A stretch of 64,000 nucleotides of DNA from Limnochordales bacterium (lineage in GTDB: Bacteria > Bacillota > Limnochordia > Limnochordales > DUMU01), in the NCBI GenBank assembly GCA_014896315.1, contig JADBKP010000005.1:62001-126000 (forward strand), read 5' to 3'. Below are positions 26,454 through 34,780 of the stretch, piece by piece; positions within the stretch are counted from its first letter, which is position 1, and the number at the start of each line of letters is the position of its first letter. The notes under the pieces are model-generated. The model was given only the letters and a program-made list of their open reading frames with translations, was not told the DNA's origin and searched no databases. The position numbers and the translations under genes are program-made.

Positions 26454-27797
26454 ATGTCAGGCGGGAGACTCGGGCGTCTGCTTCTGGCTTTCCTCGTCCT
26501 GACCAGCTTTGCCGGCTCGGTAGTTGGCTGGTCGGTCTGGCAATACCCGGCGTCCCTGCGTTTATTCCCGGACGAACCGTTACCTATTGCCTCTGCGTTT
26601 CCCCTGTCTGTCTCCGCCTCACCTGTGGCCGGTCAGAACACCAGCTTGCCGGCCTCATATCAGCTGGATATTCGTGTGGGGCGCTGGACTCTTCGTACCG
26701 TCGATCTGGAGGTAGTCGCTCCCAAATCGGTCATCCCGGGGGGAGATGCTATCGGGGTCTTGCTTGCTCCCCGAGGCCTGATAATCTCTCGTCACCAGCC
26801 GTTAACCGGTGCCGACGGCAAAGAGTACTACCCGGCCAAGGAAGCCGGCATTGAGGTGGGGGACGTGCTGGTGGAGATTGAGTCGCGCCCGGTGGAGACG
26901 CCGGCCGATGTGTCACTGCTGGTAGACGCTTACGGCGCTAGGGGAGAGGATCTGGACATAACCCTGATGCGGAATGGAACGCTTATCCGGACTCGGATCC
27001 GGCCCGTGGCGGTGCAGACACCCCGGCCCGACGGTTCAACCCGGATCACCTACCTGCTCGGTCTGCTGTTGCAGGAGCCGGTGGCCGGAGTGGGGACCCT
27101 CTCCTTTATCGACCCGGAAACGGGAATCTATGGGGCGCTCGGCCACATGGTAGTAAGCAACAATGGCAGCCCACTGCCGATGGTGGCGGGGCGCATCGTC
27201 AGCGCGTACATCACGGGGATTCAACCGGGATGGAGGGGATTGCCGGGCGAGAAGATCGGGGTGTTCGATGACCGGCAGAATCTCCTTGGTAGCATCGAGA
27301 AGAATACCCGGTTCGGTATATTTGGCCATCTCTACCCCTCCGCCAGTGCGGCTATAGCTGCCCGCAAGGTGGCGTACTCCGGTTCGGCAAGCGGGAGCTC
27401 CTCGAAAATACCGGTGGCTTTGGCCCGTGAGGTCAAGCCCGGACCAGCCCACATCCTGACGGTACTGCACGGGCGCGAGATCGAGGCATTCTCCGTTCAG
27501 ATCGAGAAGGTCACCCGCCAATCCCGTCCCGACGATAAAGGGTTGGTTGTGCGGGTAACTGATCCTCGCTTGCTGCAGCAGACCGGAGGAATCGTGCAGG
27601 GGATGAGCGGAAGTCCGATAATTCAGAATGATAAACTGGTTGGAGTCATAACGCACGTTTTTGTCAACGACCAGACGCGCGGATACGGGATTCTGGCGGA
27701 GTGGATGATGGCCGAGGCCGGTCTCTGGCGGTCGGATTCTGGCCGCTCGGAGGAGCAGAACTCCTTGCCAGAGGATGAACGGCTCCCCGCTGCCTGA
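26454..27797 (+). CDS. spoIVB: SpoIVB peptidase (S55), sigma-K checkpoint signal
   Basis: Forespore-secreted serine protease that triggers pro-sigma-K processing by cleaving SpoIVFA in the intermembrane space. It has an N-terminal signal-anchor helix, a PDZ domain (residues about 120-200, GIEVGDVLVEIESRPVETP) and the S55 catalytic domain with His in GALGHMVVS and Ser in GIVQGMSGSPIIQ. ATG 26454 has GAGGAGGG upstream; ATG 26403 would add a charged extension. CATAATC at 26379-26385 might be a sigma-G -10, but a matching -35 is unconvincing. The spo0A gene follows. Confidence 0.94.
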   Translation: MSGGRLGRLLLAFLVLTSFAGSVVGWSVWQYPASLRLFPDEPLPIASAFPLSVSASPVAGQNTSLPASYQLDIRVGRWTLRTVDLEVVAPKSVIPGGDAIGVLLAPRGLIISRHQPLTGADGKEYYPAKEAGIEVGDVLVEIESRPVETPADVSLLVDAYGARGEDLDITLMRNGTLIRTRIRPVAVQTPRPDGSTRITYLLGLLLQEPVAGVGTLSFIDPETGIYGALGHMVVSNNGSPLPMVAGRIVSAYITGIQPGWRGLPGEKIGVFDDRQNLLGSIEKNTRFGIFGHLYPSASAAIAARKVAYSGSASGSSSKIPVALAREVKPGPAHILTVLHGREIEAFSVQIEKVTRQSRPDDKGLVVRVTDPRLLQQTGGIVQGMSGSPIIQNDKLVGVITHVFVNDQTRGYGILAEWMMAEAGLWRSDSGRSEEQNSLPEDERLPAA

Positions 27798-27928
27798 GTG
27801 TGGCGCCTGTAGAAGGCAACTGGAAGCGGGCAGGAAGCCGGGGACTGAAGTCGAAGGACATGCAGTGGCAGAGCCGTCCTCATCCGCACGGGATCCGCAC
27901 GGATAGTCGAGGAGGCGAGTCCTGGTCC

Positions 27929-28708
27929 ATGACAGTCGGCAAGCCGATAGGACTGCTCGTTGCGGATGCTGACCGCAACTTTACCGACCAGTTCACGGAA
28001 TATCTGCGAAAGACTTATCACCCTTTCGTTCTCCTGGGAGTTGTAACCGATGGTCCTTCCGTAGTCCGGGCGTGTGAAAGGCAGCAGCCCGACATTCTGC
28101 TACTTGATCTCGTCTTGCCGGAGTATGACGGTCTTGCCGTTCTCGAGCAGCTTAAGGAGCGTACCTTCCTTGACCGAACAAAGCTCGTCATCCACACGGC
28201 GCTTTACGATGAAAGTGTGGTCACCCGGTGTGTTACAAATTACCGGGTGGCCTACTTTGCCGCCAAACCGTTGCAGTTGTCGCTTCTGCTCGCTCGTCTG
28301 CGCGAGGTAGCCCGGGGGGAGTTGCCGGCCGGCGTAGGAGATGAGATGGTGCGGGGCGTCCGTCAGCTGGAAGAGGCGGCTATGGATCACCTGACTCGGC
28401 TCGGTATCCCCGCCCATTACAAGGGATACCAGTACCTCAAGGATGCAATCCGCCTGACGGTGGTTTCGCCGGAGCTGCTCTCTCCCATAACCAAGCGGCT
28501 CTATCGCATCGTGGCGGAACGCCATGCTACCAGTCCGGATCGTGTAGAACGCTCGATACGTCATGCTATCGAGACTGCCTGCACCCGGGGGAACCTCGAG
28601 TTCTTGCAGGCGCTCTTTTCCTACAGCGTCGACCGGGAGCGGGGTAAGCCCTCGAACTCCCTCTTCATCGCCCGCCTGGCCGACAAGATTCGGGTCGAAT
28701 CCCGATAG
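27929..28708 (+). CDS. spo0A: Stage 0 sporulation protein A, master response regulator
   Basis: Master regulator of sporulation entry, activated by phosphorelay or kinases. Receiver domain: acidic pair in LLVADADRNF, phosphorylation site in ILLLDLVLPEYDG, Lys in YFAAKPLQ. The sporulation-specific DNA-binding domain includes GYQYLKDAIRLTVVSPELLS, ITKRLYRIVAERHATS and VERSIRHAIETA. Length is 259 residues from ATG 27929; AGGAGGCG lies about 13 bases upstream. The spoIVB-spo0A pairing is conserved in spore formers. Confidence 0.96.
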   Translation: MTVGKPIGLLVADADRNFTDQFTEYLRKTYHPFVLLGVVTDGPSVVRACERQQPDILLLDLVLPEYDGLAVLEQLKERTFLDRTKLVIHTALYDESVVTRCVTNYRVAYFAAKPLQLSLLLARLREVARGELPAGVGDEMVRGVRQLEEAAMDHLTRLGIPAHYKGYQYLKDAIRLTVVSPELLSPITKRLYRIVAERHATSPDRVERSIRHAIETACTRGNLEFLQALFSYSVDRERGKPSNSLFIARLADKIRVESR

Positions 28709-28763
28709 AAAACGGACTCCCGGTCCATGTTAATCAGGGAAGACCCGCAGAGAGGAGCAGACC

Positions 28764-28796
28764 GGCAGGACACAGGTATATCCTGGTGTCCTTGCC
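28764..28796 (+). terminator. Hairpin after spo0A, possible terminator
   Basis: AGGACAC-AGG pairs with CCT-GTGTCCT, extended by GGC/GCC, giving a stem of about 13 bp with two single-base bulges and a tiny loop. No T run follows, so it is either a weak or factor-assisted terminator or an RNA-stabilising hairpin before steA. Confidence 0.5.
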
Positions 28797-28832
28797 CTCC
28801 CTGCCCCTCCCTGCGAGAGGGGAGCTTGCAGC

Positions 28833-29981
28833 ATGGCCGGGAAGAGCATTACCGTGCGCGGCCCGGCTCGCCTTGGCCGCCGAACCAAGGAGTTGGTCCA
28901 GCGGCTCGCGCCGGGCGATATCGCTGTTGTCGACCATGCCGACCTGGATGTGGTAGCGGCCGAAGCGCTGTTGAAAGCCGGCGTTGCTGCCGTGCTCAAC
29001 ACCCGTCCCTTCATCACCGGGAGGTTTCCCCACCACGGCCCAGATGCGCTGCTGGCGGCCGGCATCCCACTCCTTGAAGATATTGACCCGGCCATATTCG
29101 ATCGCGTCCCTGACGGCGGCGAGCTTCTCATCGATCACCTGGGGCACGTAGTTCACGCCGGACGGCTCATAGCTCGAGGATCTTTCTTCGGTGAACGGGA
29201 GGCTGAACGGCGGCGCGAGCGAGCGGAGGAGTATCTCGACCAGGCTTTGCTCCGCTTTGTGGAAAACACCCTCGATTACGCCCGAAGGGAAAAAGAGAGA
29301 CTGCTCGGACCGGTATCACTCCCTGCCCTGCCGCTGAACCTGAAGGGGCGACAGGTGGTGGTGGTGGTGCGTGGTCCGGGGTTCCGCCAGGATCTGGCGG
29401 CGATCACTCCCTATCTTGAGGAGGCCCGGCCGGTGTTGATCGCCGTGGACGGAGGGGCCGACGCCTTGCGGGAACTGGGATACCGGCCGGACCTGATTGT
29501 CGGTGACATGGATTCTGTCAGTGACCGGGCACTAGAGGAGTGTCCCTGTGTGGTCGTGCATGCCTATCCGGACGGCAGGGCACCGGGACTGGCACGCCTT
29601 GAGCAACTAGGCCTAAAGTCGCGAGCCCGTGTAGCTCCCCTGACCGGCACCAGCGAAGACCTGGCCCTGTTGCTGGCCGCCCAGGAAGGCGCCTCTCTGA
29701 TCATTCTGGTCGGCGGACACAGCAACCTCGTGGATTTCCTGGAGAAGGGGAGGCAGGGGATGGCCAGCACTTTCCTGGTCCGTCTCAAAGTCGGCCCGCG
29801 GCTTGTGGATGCGCGGGGCATCAGCGAGCTGTATGCCGGGCGACGGGAGCGCCGGCGGGACGTGGCGCTGGTGGCTTTTGCTGCTCTTTTCCCGGTTCTG
29901 GTACTTATCTCACTCTCCCCCTTCTGGACCGGCCTGGCCCGGCTGGTCCGCATTTGGCTGCGATGGAGGCTTGGGGTGTGA
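28833..29981 (+). CDS. steA: Putative cytokinetic ring protein SteA
   Basis: A 382-residue protein of the SteA family. Its central region (about residues 180-320) resembles a thiamine pyrophosphokinase fold (VLIAVDGGADALRELGYRPDLIVGDMDSV), and a hydrophobic C-terminal helix (VALVAFAALFPVLVLISL) anchors it in the membrane. In corynebacteria SteA and its partner SteB act in cell division and envelope separation. Here too it is followed by a SteB/MctB-like gene, supporting a common role. ATG 28833 has GAGGGGAG upstream. Confidence 0.9.
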   Translation: MAGKSITVRGPARLGRRTKELVQRLAPGDIAVVDHADLDVVAAEALLKAGVAAVLNTRPFITGRFPHHGPDALLAAGIPLLEDIDPAIFDRVPDGGELLIDHLGHVVHAGRLIARGSFFGEREAERRRERAEEYLDQALLRFVENTLDYARREKERLLGPVSLPALPLNLKGRQVVVVVRGPGFRQDLAAITPYLEEARPVLIAVDGGADALRELGYRPDLIVGDMDSVSDRALEECPCVVVHAYPDGRAPGLARLEQLGLKSRARVAPLTGTSEDLALLLAAQEGASLIILVGGHSNLVDFLEKGRQGMASTFLVRLKVGPRLVDARGISELYAGRRERRRDVALVAFAALFPVLVLISLSPFWTGLARLVRIWLRWRLGV

Positions 29982-30039
29982 GGGCCGGCCGGGAAAACTA
30001 GAGAAAAGCCATAGAGCTGCTGTGTGGGGGGAGTTACTG

Positions 30040-31089
30040 TTGATCCGCGGTCGTCTGCCGCTAGCGACTCTGGTGGCAATCTTTGCCTCTCTGGGCCTCG
30101 GGCTCATGATCGGGGCAGCCATTTCCGGCAGCGACGCGACCTGGCTGCGCCAGCAGGCGGTATTGAGCAATCTCGAGGCAGAGGTGGCGCGGGTCAGATC
30201 GGCACAGGATCAGCTGACCCAGCGGCTGCACGACGAGGTTGCTGCCCGGCAGGTAGCAGAGAGCGCTAACCATACCTTGCTGGAATGGGCGGTTGCCGAC
30301 CGGCTGTCCGGAGAACGGATCGCTCTTCTCTACACTTCTCCCGCCGCAGCGCAGGCATCGCAGCGGCTGCGACAACTCCTGCAGCTGGCCGGAAGCCAGG
30401 TGGTGTACGAGGAGCGCCTCGACACGCTGGCGGGCGGTAGTTCCGCTGTGGCCAGGTTGGTGGCGGAGATCGCGGCGACTTCTGCCGGCGGGCGGGAGGC
30501 TGGGCCGGGTGGTTCGGATTCGAATACCGAAGTACCGCCAGCCACAGGAGCCTCCCGGCCATCCTTGCCGTCACCAGCACCGGGAAGCCCGGCGGCAGCG
30601 GAGCGGAGGCAGCCTGAGACGGTTGGGCGCGCCGCAACCACCGGCTCTCTGGTGATGCTAGTTCTTGCCGCCGGGACGAAGGCGGCAGATTCGGCGACCG
30701 CGACGATGGGGGGCGCTGCTGTTGATACCGAACAGGCCGTTCTCAACCAGCATCGACAATTGCTGCATGCGGCGCGCGAGCAGGGGATTGAGAGGATTGC
30801 TCTGGGCATCTTCAGGAAGAGTAGTCAGATCCCCGACATTCCCGACTCGCTGGTCCAGCTGTATCTGCGGCAGGAGGCGCTGGTCGTGGACGGGATGGAG
30901 AAAAGTGGTGGGCAGGCTGCGCTGGTACTGGGATTATGTGTCGGGGTCCGCGGGCTGGTTGGCGCATTTCCTGATGCAGTGCTGATTCCGGCCTATCCCG
31001 GGCCATCCCTGCCGGTGCACGGGCAGATTCAGCAGAGGACCAATGAGGAGGCAAGACGGGAGCGGGGACAGGAGGTTGGGTTTGGGTGA
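30040..31089 (+). CDS. SteB/MctB-like copper transporter family protein
   Basis: A single-pass envelope protein: one N-terminal transmembrane helix (ATLVAIFASLGLGLMIGAAI), a coiled coil (LSNLEAEVARVRSAQDQLTQ), and a domain matching the family annotated as copper transporter MctB. Pairing with SteA suggests the SteB cell-division role rather than copper transport. The region around residues 150-200 is a Pro/Ser/Ala linker. TTG 30040 has GGGGGGAG seven bases upstream; GTG 30022 is an alternative. It overlaps the next gene by four bases. Confidence 0.83.
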   Translation: MIRGRLPLATLVAIFASLGLGLMIGAAISGSDATWLRQQAVLSNLEAEVARVRSAQDQLTQRLHDEVAARQVAESANHTLLEWAVADRLSGERIALLYTSPAAAQASQRLRQLLQLAGSQVVYEERLDTLAGGSSAVARLVAEIAATSAGGREAGPGGSDSNTEVPPATGASRPSLPSPAPGSPAAAERRQPETVGRAATTGSLVMLVLAAGTKAADSATATMGGAAVDTEQAVLNQHRQLLHAAREQGIERIALGIFRKSSQIPDIPDSLVQLYLRQEALVVDGMEKSGGQAALVLGLCVGVRGLVGAFPDAVLIPAYPGPSLPVHGQIQQRTNEEARRERGQEVGFG

Positions 31090-31817
31090 GGGTGAGTGCG
31101 GTAATCCCGGCTTATAACGAGGAAGAGAGGGTGGCCGATACAGTACGGGCGTTACTTGGCTCACCGTTGATAGATGAGGTGGTGGTGGTCGATGACGGCT
31201 CCCGCGACCGCACGGCGATCCGGGCGGCTGCAGCCGGCGCACGGGTAGTATCCCTGCCGCGCAACCGGGGCAAGTCTGCCGCACTGGCGGCCGGTGTGCG
31301 GGAGGCGCAGGGAGAAGTGCTCCTTTTCGTCGACGCTGATGTGGGCAGGAGCGCGGCGCTCTTGCCCCTGCTGCTCGGGCCGGTCCTGGCCGGAAAGGCG
31401 GACATGGTGATTGCCGACCTGCTGCCCCCGGTTGCTACCTCCGCCGTCCGCCACCGGACCAGGGGAGGTGGTTTTGGCCTGGCGGTAGGGGCCGCAGCCC
31501 GGGCGGTGCGGGAACTGACCGGCTGGCAGCCCCGTTCACCTCTCTCGGGGCAGCGAGCTCTGCGGCGCGAGGTCTGGGAGAGAGCCAGCCCCCTGCCGCC
31601 CGGCTTTGGCGTTGAAGTGGCGCTCACCATCCGTTCACTGTTGCAGGGATTCCGGGTTATGGAGCTGCCCGTCGCCTTTGAACACCGGGTCACTGGCTGG
31701 GATTGGCGCAGCATCTACCACCGGGCCAAACAGTGGTGGGCGATCCGGCGGGCCATCCGGATTTGCCGCCGGGAAGCTCTAAGCGATAAAGGGGGAGGGG
31801 TGCCGTGGATGCAGTGA
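31086..31817 (+). CDS. GT2 family glycosyltransferase
   Basis: A GT-A fold glycosyltransferase. It has VSAVIPAYNEEERV at the start, the nucleotide-binding VVVVDDGSRDRT, the metal-binding DxD in LLFVDADVG, and a late SGQRALRREVWE segment typical of polyprenyl-phosphate sugar transferases. No transmembrane helix follows. It lies between the SteB-like gene and a MraY/WecA-like gene with overlapping ends, so it probably works in a lipid-linked glycan pathway. Confidence 0.87.
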   Translation: MRVSAVIPAYNEEERVADTVRALLGSPLIDEVVVVDDGSRDRTAIRAAAAGARVVSLPRNRGKSAALAAGVREAQGEVLLFVDADVGRSAALLPLLLGPVLAGKADMVIADLLPPVATSAVRHRTRGGGFGLAVGAAARAVRELTGWQPRSPLSGQRALRREVWERASPLPPGFGVEVALTIRSLLQGFRVMELPVAFEHRVTGWDWRSIYHRAKQWWAIRRAIRICRREALSDKGGGVPWMQ

Positions 31818-32707
31818 GGCCAACAGGTCTCCCTGTTAACGGTTGGTGGAGCCTGGTGCTGTTGCTTACGACGGCAGCAGTACTAGCTACCCGGTTGTGG
31901 ATACCACTTGTGGCCGGCATGCTGGAACGAGGAGGCTTGCTATCCACTAACTTCCAGGGACGCAGACTGCCAACCGGCATGGGCCTTGGCTTTCTGGTAC
32001 CGCTGCTGGCCGCACTCGGATTGGGGACCGTAACAGGGGTGCTTGCTGCTCCCGTAGGGTTGAGCCTGCTCTTTGCTCTCTCAGCCCTGGCTTTCCTCGG
32101 TTTTGTAGATGATGTCTGTGGCGACCACACCCACCGGGGGTGGGCCGGCCACTGGCGGGCGCTGCAGGCGGAGTCCTTGGTCACCACCGGCCTTTTCAAG
32201 GCTGCCGGCGGCGGTTTTGTTGCCCTGGTGGTCTCGGTGACGGGAATCGGCCTCAGGGACGGGCCGCCCTGGCTGTCGGTGCCGGTAAGTGCCCTCTTTC
32301 TCGCCCTGGCCACCAACAGCCTCAACCTGTTCGACATCCGCCCGGGCCGGGCGATCAAAGCCTTTCTGGTCGCGCTGCTCCTGCCCCTGGCATCTCTGCT
32401 GACAGCCCTGCCACCGTCTGCCGGTTCACAGGTGGGAGCAGTGCTCCTTTGGACGGCGGCGACCGTACTGACATATGCACCCCGGGATCTGCAGGCGCAG
32501 GTAATGATGGGTGACACAGGAGCGAACCCTCTCGGATTCCTGCTGGGGGTCGGGTGGGTGGCCTGGCTGCCCTTCTGGGCCGAGCTGGCGGGTGTGATAG
32601 CTTTGCTCTGGTTTCAGCGCTTTGCGGGGCGGGCCTCTCTGTCCGGACTGATCTCCCGTCATGCCTGGCTGGCCCGATTGGATGCTTGGGGAAGGCCCCC
32701 AGGATGA
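31805..32707 (+). CDS. MraY/WecA-like phospho-sugar transferase
   Basis: A polytopic membrane enzyme of the polyprenyl-phosphate N-acetylhexosamine-1-phosphate transferase family. Motifs are FLGFVDDVCGD (catalytic Asp pair), NSLNLFDIRPGRA (NxxNxxD) and MMGDTGANPLGFLLG. About nine hydrophobic segments are visible. The 300-residue length is short for MraY and it lies outside a division cluster, so a WecA/TagO-like role or a specialised paralog is more likely. GTG 31805 lies inside the end of the GT2 gene. Confidence 0.87.
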   Translation: MDAVRPTGLPVNGWWSLVLLLTTAAVLATRLWIPLVAGMLERGGLLSTNFQGRRLPTGMGLGFLVPLLAALGLGTVTGVLAAPVGLSLLFALSALAFLGFVDDVCGDHTHRGWAGHWRALQAESLVTTGLFKAAGGGFVALVVSVTGIGLRDGPPWLSVPVSALFLALATNSLNLFDIRPGRAIKAFLVALLLPLASLLTALPPSAGSQVGAVLLWTAATVLTYAPRDLQAQVMMGDTGANPLGFLLGVGWVAWLPFWAELAGVIALLWFQRFAGRASLSGLISRHAWLARLDAWGRPPG

Positions 32708-32986
32708 GACCGGGAACGCACAAAAAACGCCTCGCCTGCCTATCCCTTGAACTGTTCCAAACATAAACAAGGGAGGCGGGCGCTCCCTCCGGTCACCTCC
32801 CGGAAGTCGATGCTGGCAGGAGATGGGTTACCATTGTCGAATTAGAAAACCTGTTATGCCCTGGCACGGCCGCTCCTGAACTGACGTCGGTCGGCATACG
32901 TCTAGGACAAGTGCATAGTAATGGGACGAGGCGGGCATGGACATCGACTAGTACCGGATAAACCAGATGACGGGAGAGGTGACCTC

Positions 32987-33652
32987 GTGGGACGAGCCGT
33001 TCAACACCTGAAAGATGTGGTGATTTTCCTCGGGATAGCCGCGGTCTGCATCGGCCTGACACAGTTCGATGCACTGGCTGCCAGTGACACGCAGCCACCG
33101 CCCCGGTACTACCACGTTCAGCCGGGTGATACCCTGACTTCTATTGCCCGCCGCTTCGGACTTACGGTAAAAGACATTGTAGCCTGGAACAAGATTCCCA
33201 ACCCCGATTTCATCAAGGTAGGACAGGTACTGGCACTCTCACCTGCACCCCACCGCGAGCTGCCGGCACGCGGTTCACTACGTTACAAAGCTGATGAGGA
33301 AGAGGTAGAGCTTCTGGCGCGGCTCGTGCAAGTTGAGGCAGGCTCGGAGGCGTATATCGGCCGGGTCGCAGTCGCGGCGGTGGTAGTCAACCGGCTCCTC
33401 TCTCCGGACTTTCCCGATACCATAAGGGATGTCATCTATCAACCGGGTCAATTCCCACCCGTGGCATCCAGTCGTTTTGCCAGTACGGTTCCCGATCGTC
33501 TTTCCCGGGAAGCAGCCCTGGCTGCCCTGGCCGGCGAGGATCCCACCGGAGGAGCGCTGTACTTCTACAATCCCCGGCTTGCCGCCAATCCCGAATATTG
33601 GTCCACCCGTCCGGTGCTCGCGGAGATTGGCAATCATGTCTTTACCCTTTAG
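32987..33652 (+). CDS. LysM and SleB-type cell wall hydrolase
   Basis: A secreted 221-residue hydrolase. An N-terminal signal helix (VVIFLGIAAVCIGL) is followed by one LysM peptidoglycan-binding domain (YYHVQPGDTLTSIARRFGLT through VGQVLAL) and a SleB/Hydrolase_2 catalytic domain with ARLVQVEAGSEAYIGRVAVA. SleB acts as a lytic transglycosylase on spore cortex. GTG 32987 has GGGAGAGGTG upstream; upstream in-frame starts lack a signal peptide context. A second SleB-type gene follows. Confidence 0.88.
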   Translation: MGRAVQHLKDVVIFLGIAAVCIGLTQFDALAASDTQPPPRYYHVQPGDTLTSIARRFGLTVKDIVAWNKIPNPDFIKVGQVLALSPAPHRELPARGSLRYKADEEEVELLARLVQVEAGSEAYIGRVAVAAVVVNRLLSPDFPDTIRDVIYQPGQFPPVASSRFASTVPDRLSREAALAALAGEDPTGGALYFYNPRLAANPEYWSTRPVLAEIGNHVFTL

Positions 33653-33876
33653 GGGGGCATGTCATTGACCCGCACCGGCATGTTGCAGGGCAACCCCCAT
33701 TCGCGGCGGACGTACTGCTGCCGGTTCACTGCTTCTGGCTTCTCTTGCTAAACCCCCTCTGCAGCTGTTATAATATCCACGCAATTGTCAGAATACTCCG
33801 ATAACAAACGGCGCTCGCCCGTCGGAGGTAGTCAGCCGGGGCTTTACAGCGCGGCAGAAAGGGGGAGGTCTTGGTG

Positions 33877-34593
33877 ATGCTCTGGCTCAGCGGGCGCCTG
33901 GGGGGAAAGCGCCGGTCGGCGATGTTCCTTCTGGGACTCCTGGCTTTGAGTTCTTTGATTCCCGTCCTGGTGCTGGCCGGAGAAGTGCAGCTCCCCCCCG
34001 ATGAGCCCAAACTAGCACCTGGCCGGAGCGAAACGGCAGCATCGCCGTCTCTCTCTTCGAAGCCGCAACCGCAACCCCAGTCGCCACGCCAGCCCGAGAA
34101 GAATCGCGACCGCGATTTGCGGACGGCAGAGCACCAGCACCGGGAACGGGGGCGGACGTCTGAGGCATCTCAGCCCGCTGCTGGGCAAGCCGCAATGACG
34201 ACTAGTTCTCGGACCGACGTGCCGGCCCGGGGCTGGTTGACCCCGGCCGAATGGGAACTGCTCGCCCGGGCGGTCTATGCCGAGGCGCGCGGCGAACCCC
34301 TCGAAGGGCAGGTGGCCGTGGCGGCGGTGATTCTCAACCGCCGGGATGATCCGCGCTTCCCTGACCGGATTGCCGACATCATCTATCAGCCAGGAGCGTT
34401 TGAAGCGGTGGCGGATGGGCAGATCAACCTGAAGCCGGATGCGAATGCTTATCGGGCTGTAGCCCTGGCGCTGAAGGGTTGGGATCCGACCAACGGAGCG
34501 CTCTACTACTGGAATCCCGCCCGCACCACGAACCGGTGGATTTGGAGCCGACCAGTACTCCGTGTCATCGGGCAGCACTGGTTTGCCCGCTGA
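33877..34593 (+). CDS. SleB-type spore cortex-lytic hydrolase
   Basis: A second secreted SleB-family protein of 238 residues. It has a signal helix (AMFLLGLLALSSLIPVLVLA), a long charged low-complexity linker (residues about 35-110), and a Hydrolase_2 domain: LLARAVYAEARGEPLEGQVAVA, FPDRIADIIYQPGAFEAV and GALYYWNP. It lacks the LysM of its upstream neighbour. ATG 33877 is preferred because GGGGGAGG is eight bases upstream; TTG 33871 and GTG 33874 are also in frame. Probably germination or cortex remodelling. Confidence 0.87.
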   Translation: MLWLSGRLGGKRRSAMFLLGLLALSSLIPVLVLAGEVQLPPDEPKLAPGRSETAASPSLSSKPQPQPQSPRQPEKNRDRDLRTAEHQHRERGRTSEASQPAAGQAAMTTSSRTDVPARGWLTPAEWELLARAVYAEARGEPLEGQVAVAAVILNRRDDPRFPDRIADIIYQPGAFEAVADGQINLKPDANAYRAVALALKGWDPTNGALYYWNPARTTNRWIWSRPVLRVIGQHWFAR

Positions 34594-34684
34594 ACGGGAC
34601 GGCTGCAGACGGCCCGTAATCGGCAGTCCCCAAGAACGTCGGCGGGTTTTTTCACATGTAAATAAAGTGACGCAGATGATGCGG

Positions 34685-34706
34685 TTTTACAGACATTTTA
34701 CAGACA
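34685..34706 (+). promoter_or_regulatory. Tandem 11-bp direct repeat upstream of the ROK regulator
   Basis: TTTTACAGACA occurs twice in perfect tandem, followed by TT, about 75 bases before the ROK gene. The 11-bp period places both copies on the same DNA face. It could be a regulator-binding site, perhaps for autoregulation. Confidence 0.5.
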
Positions 34707-34780
34707 TTAAGCAGAAACTTTGCCCTATGTGGAAGGAAAGGTGCGGTCCAGGGCGAAATCTCCCGTCCGGAAGTGATGCT

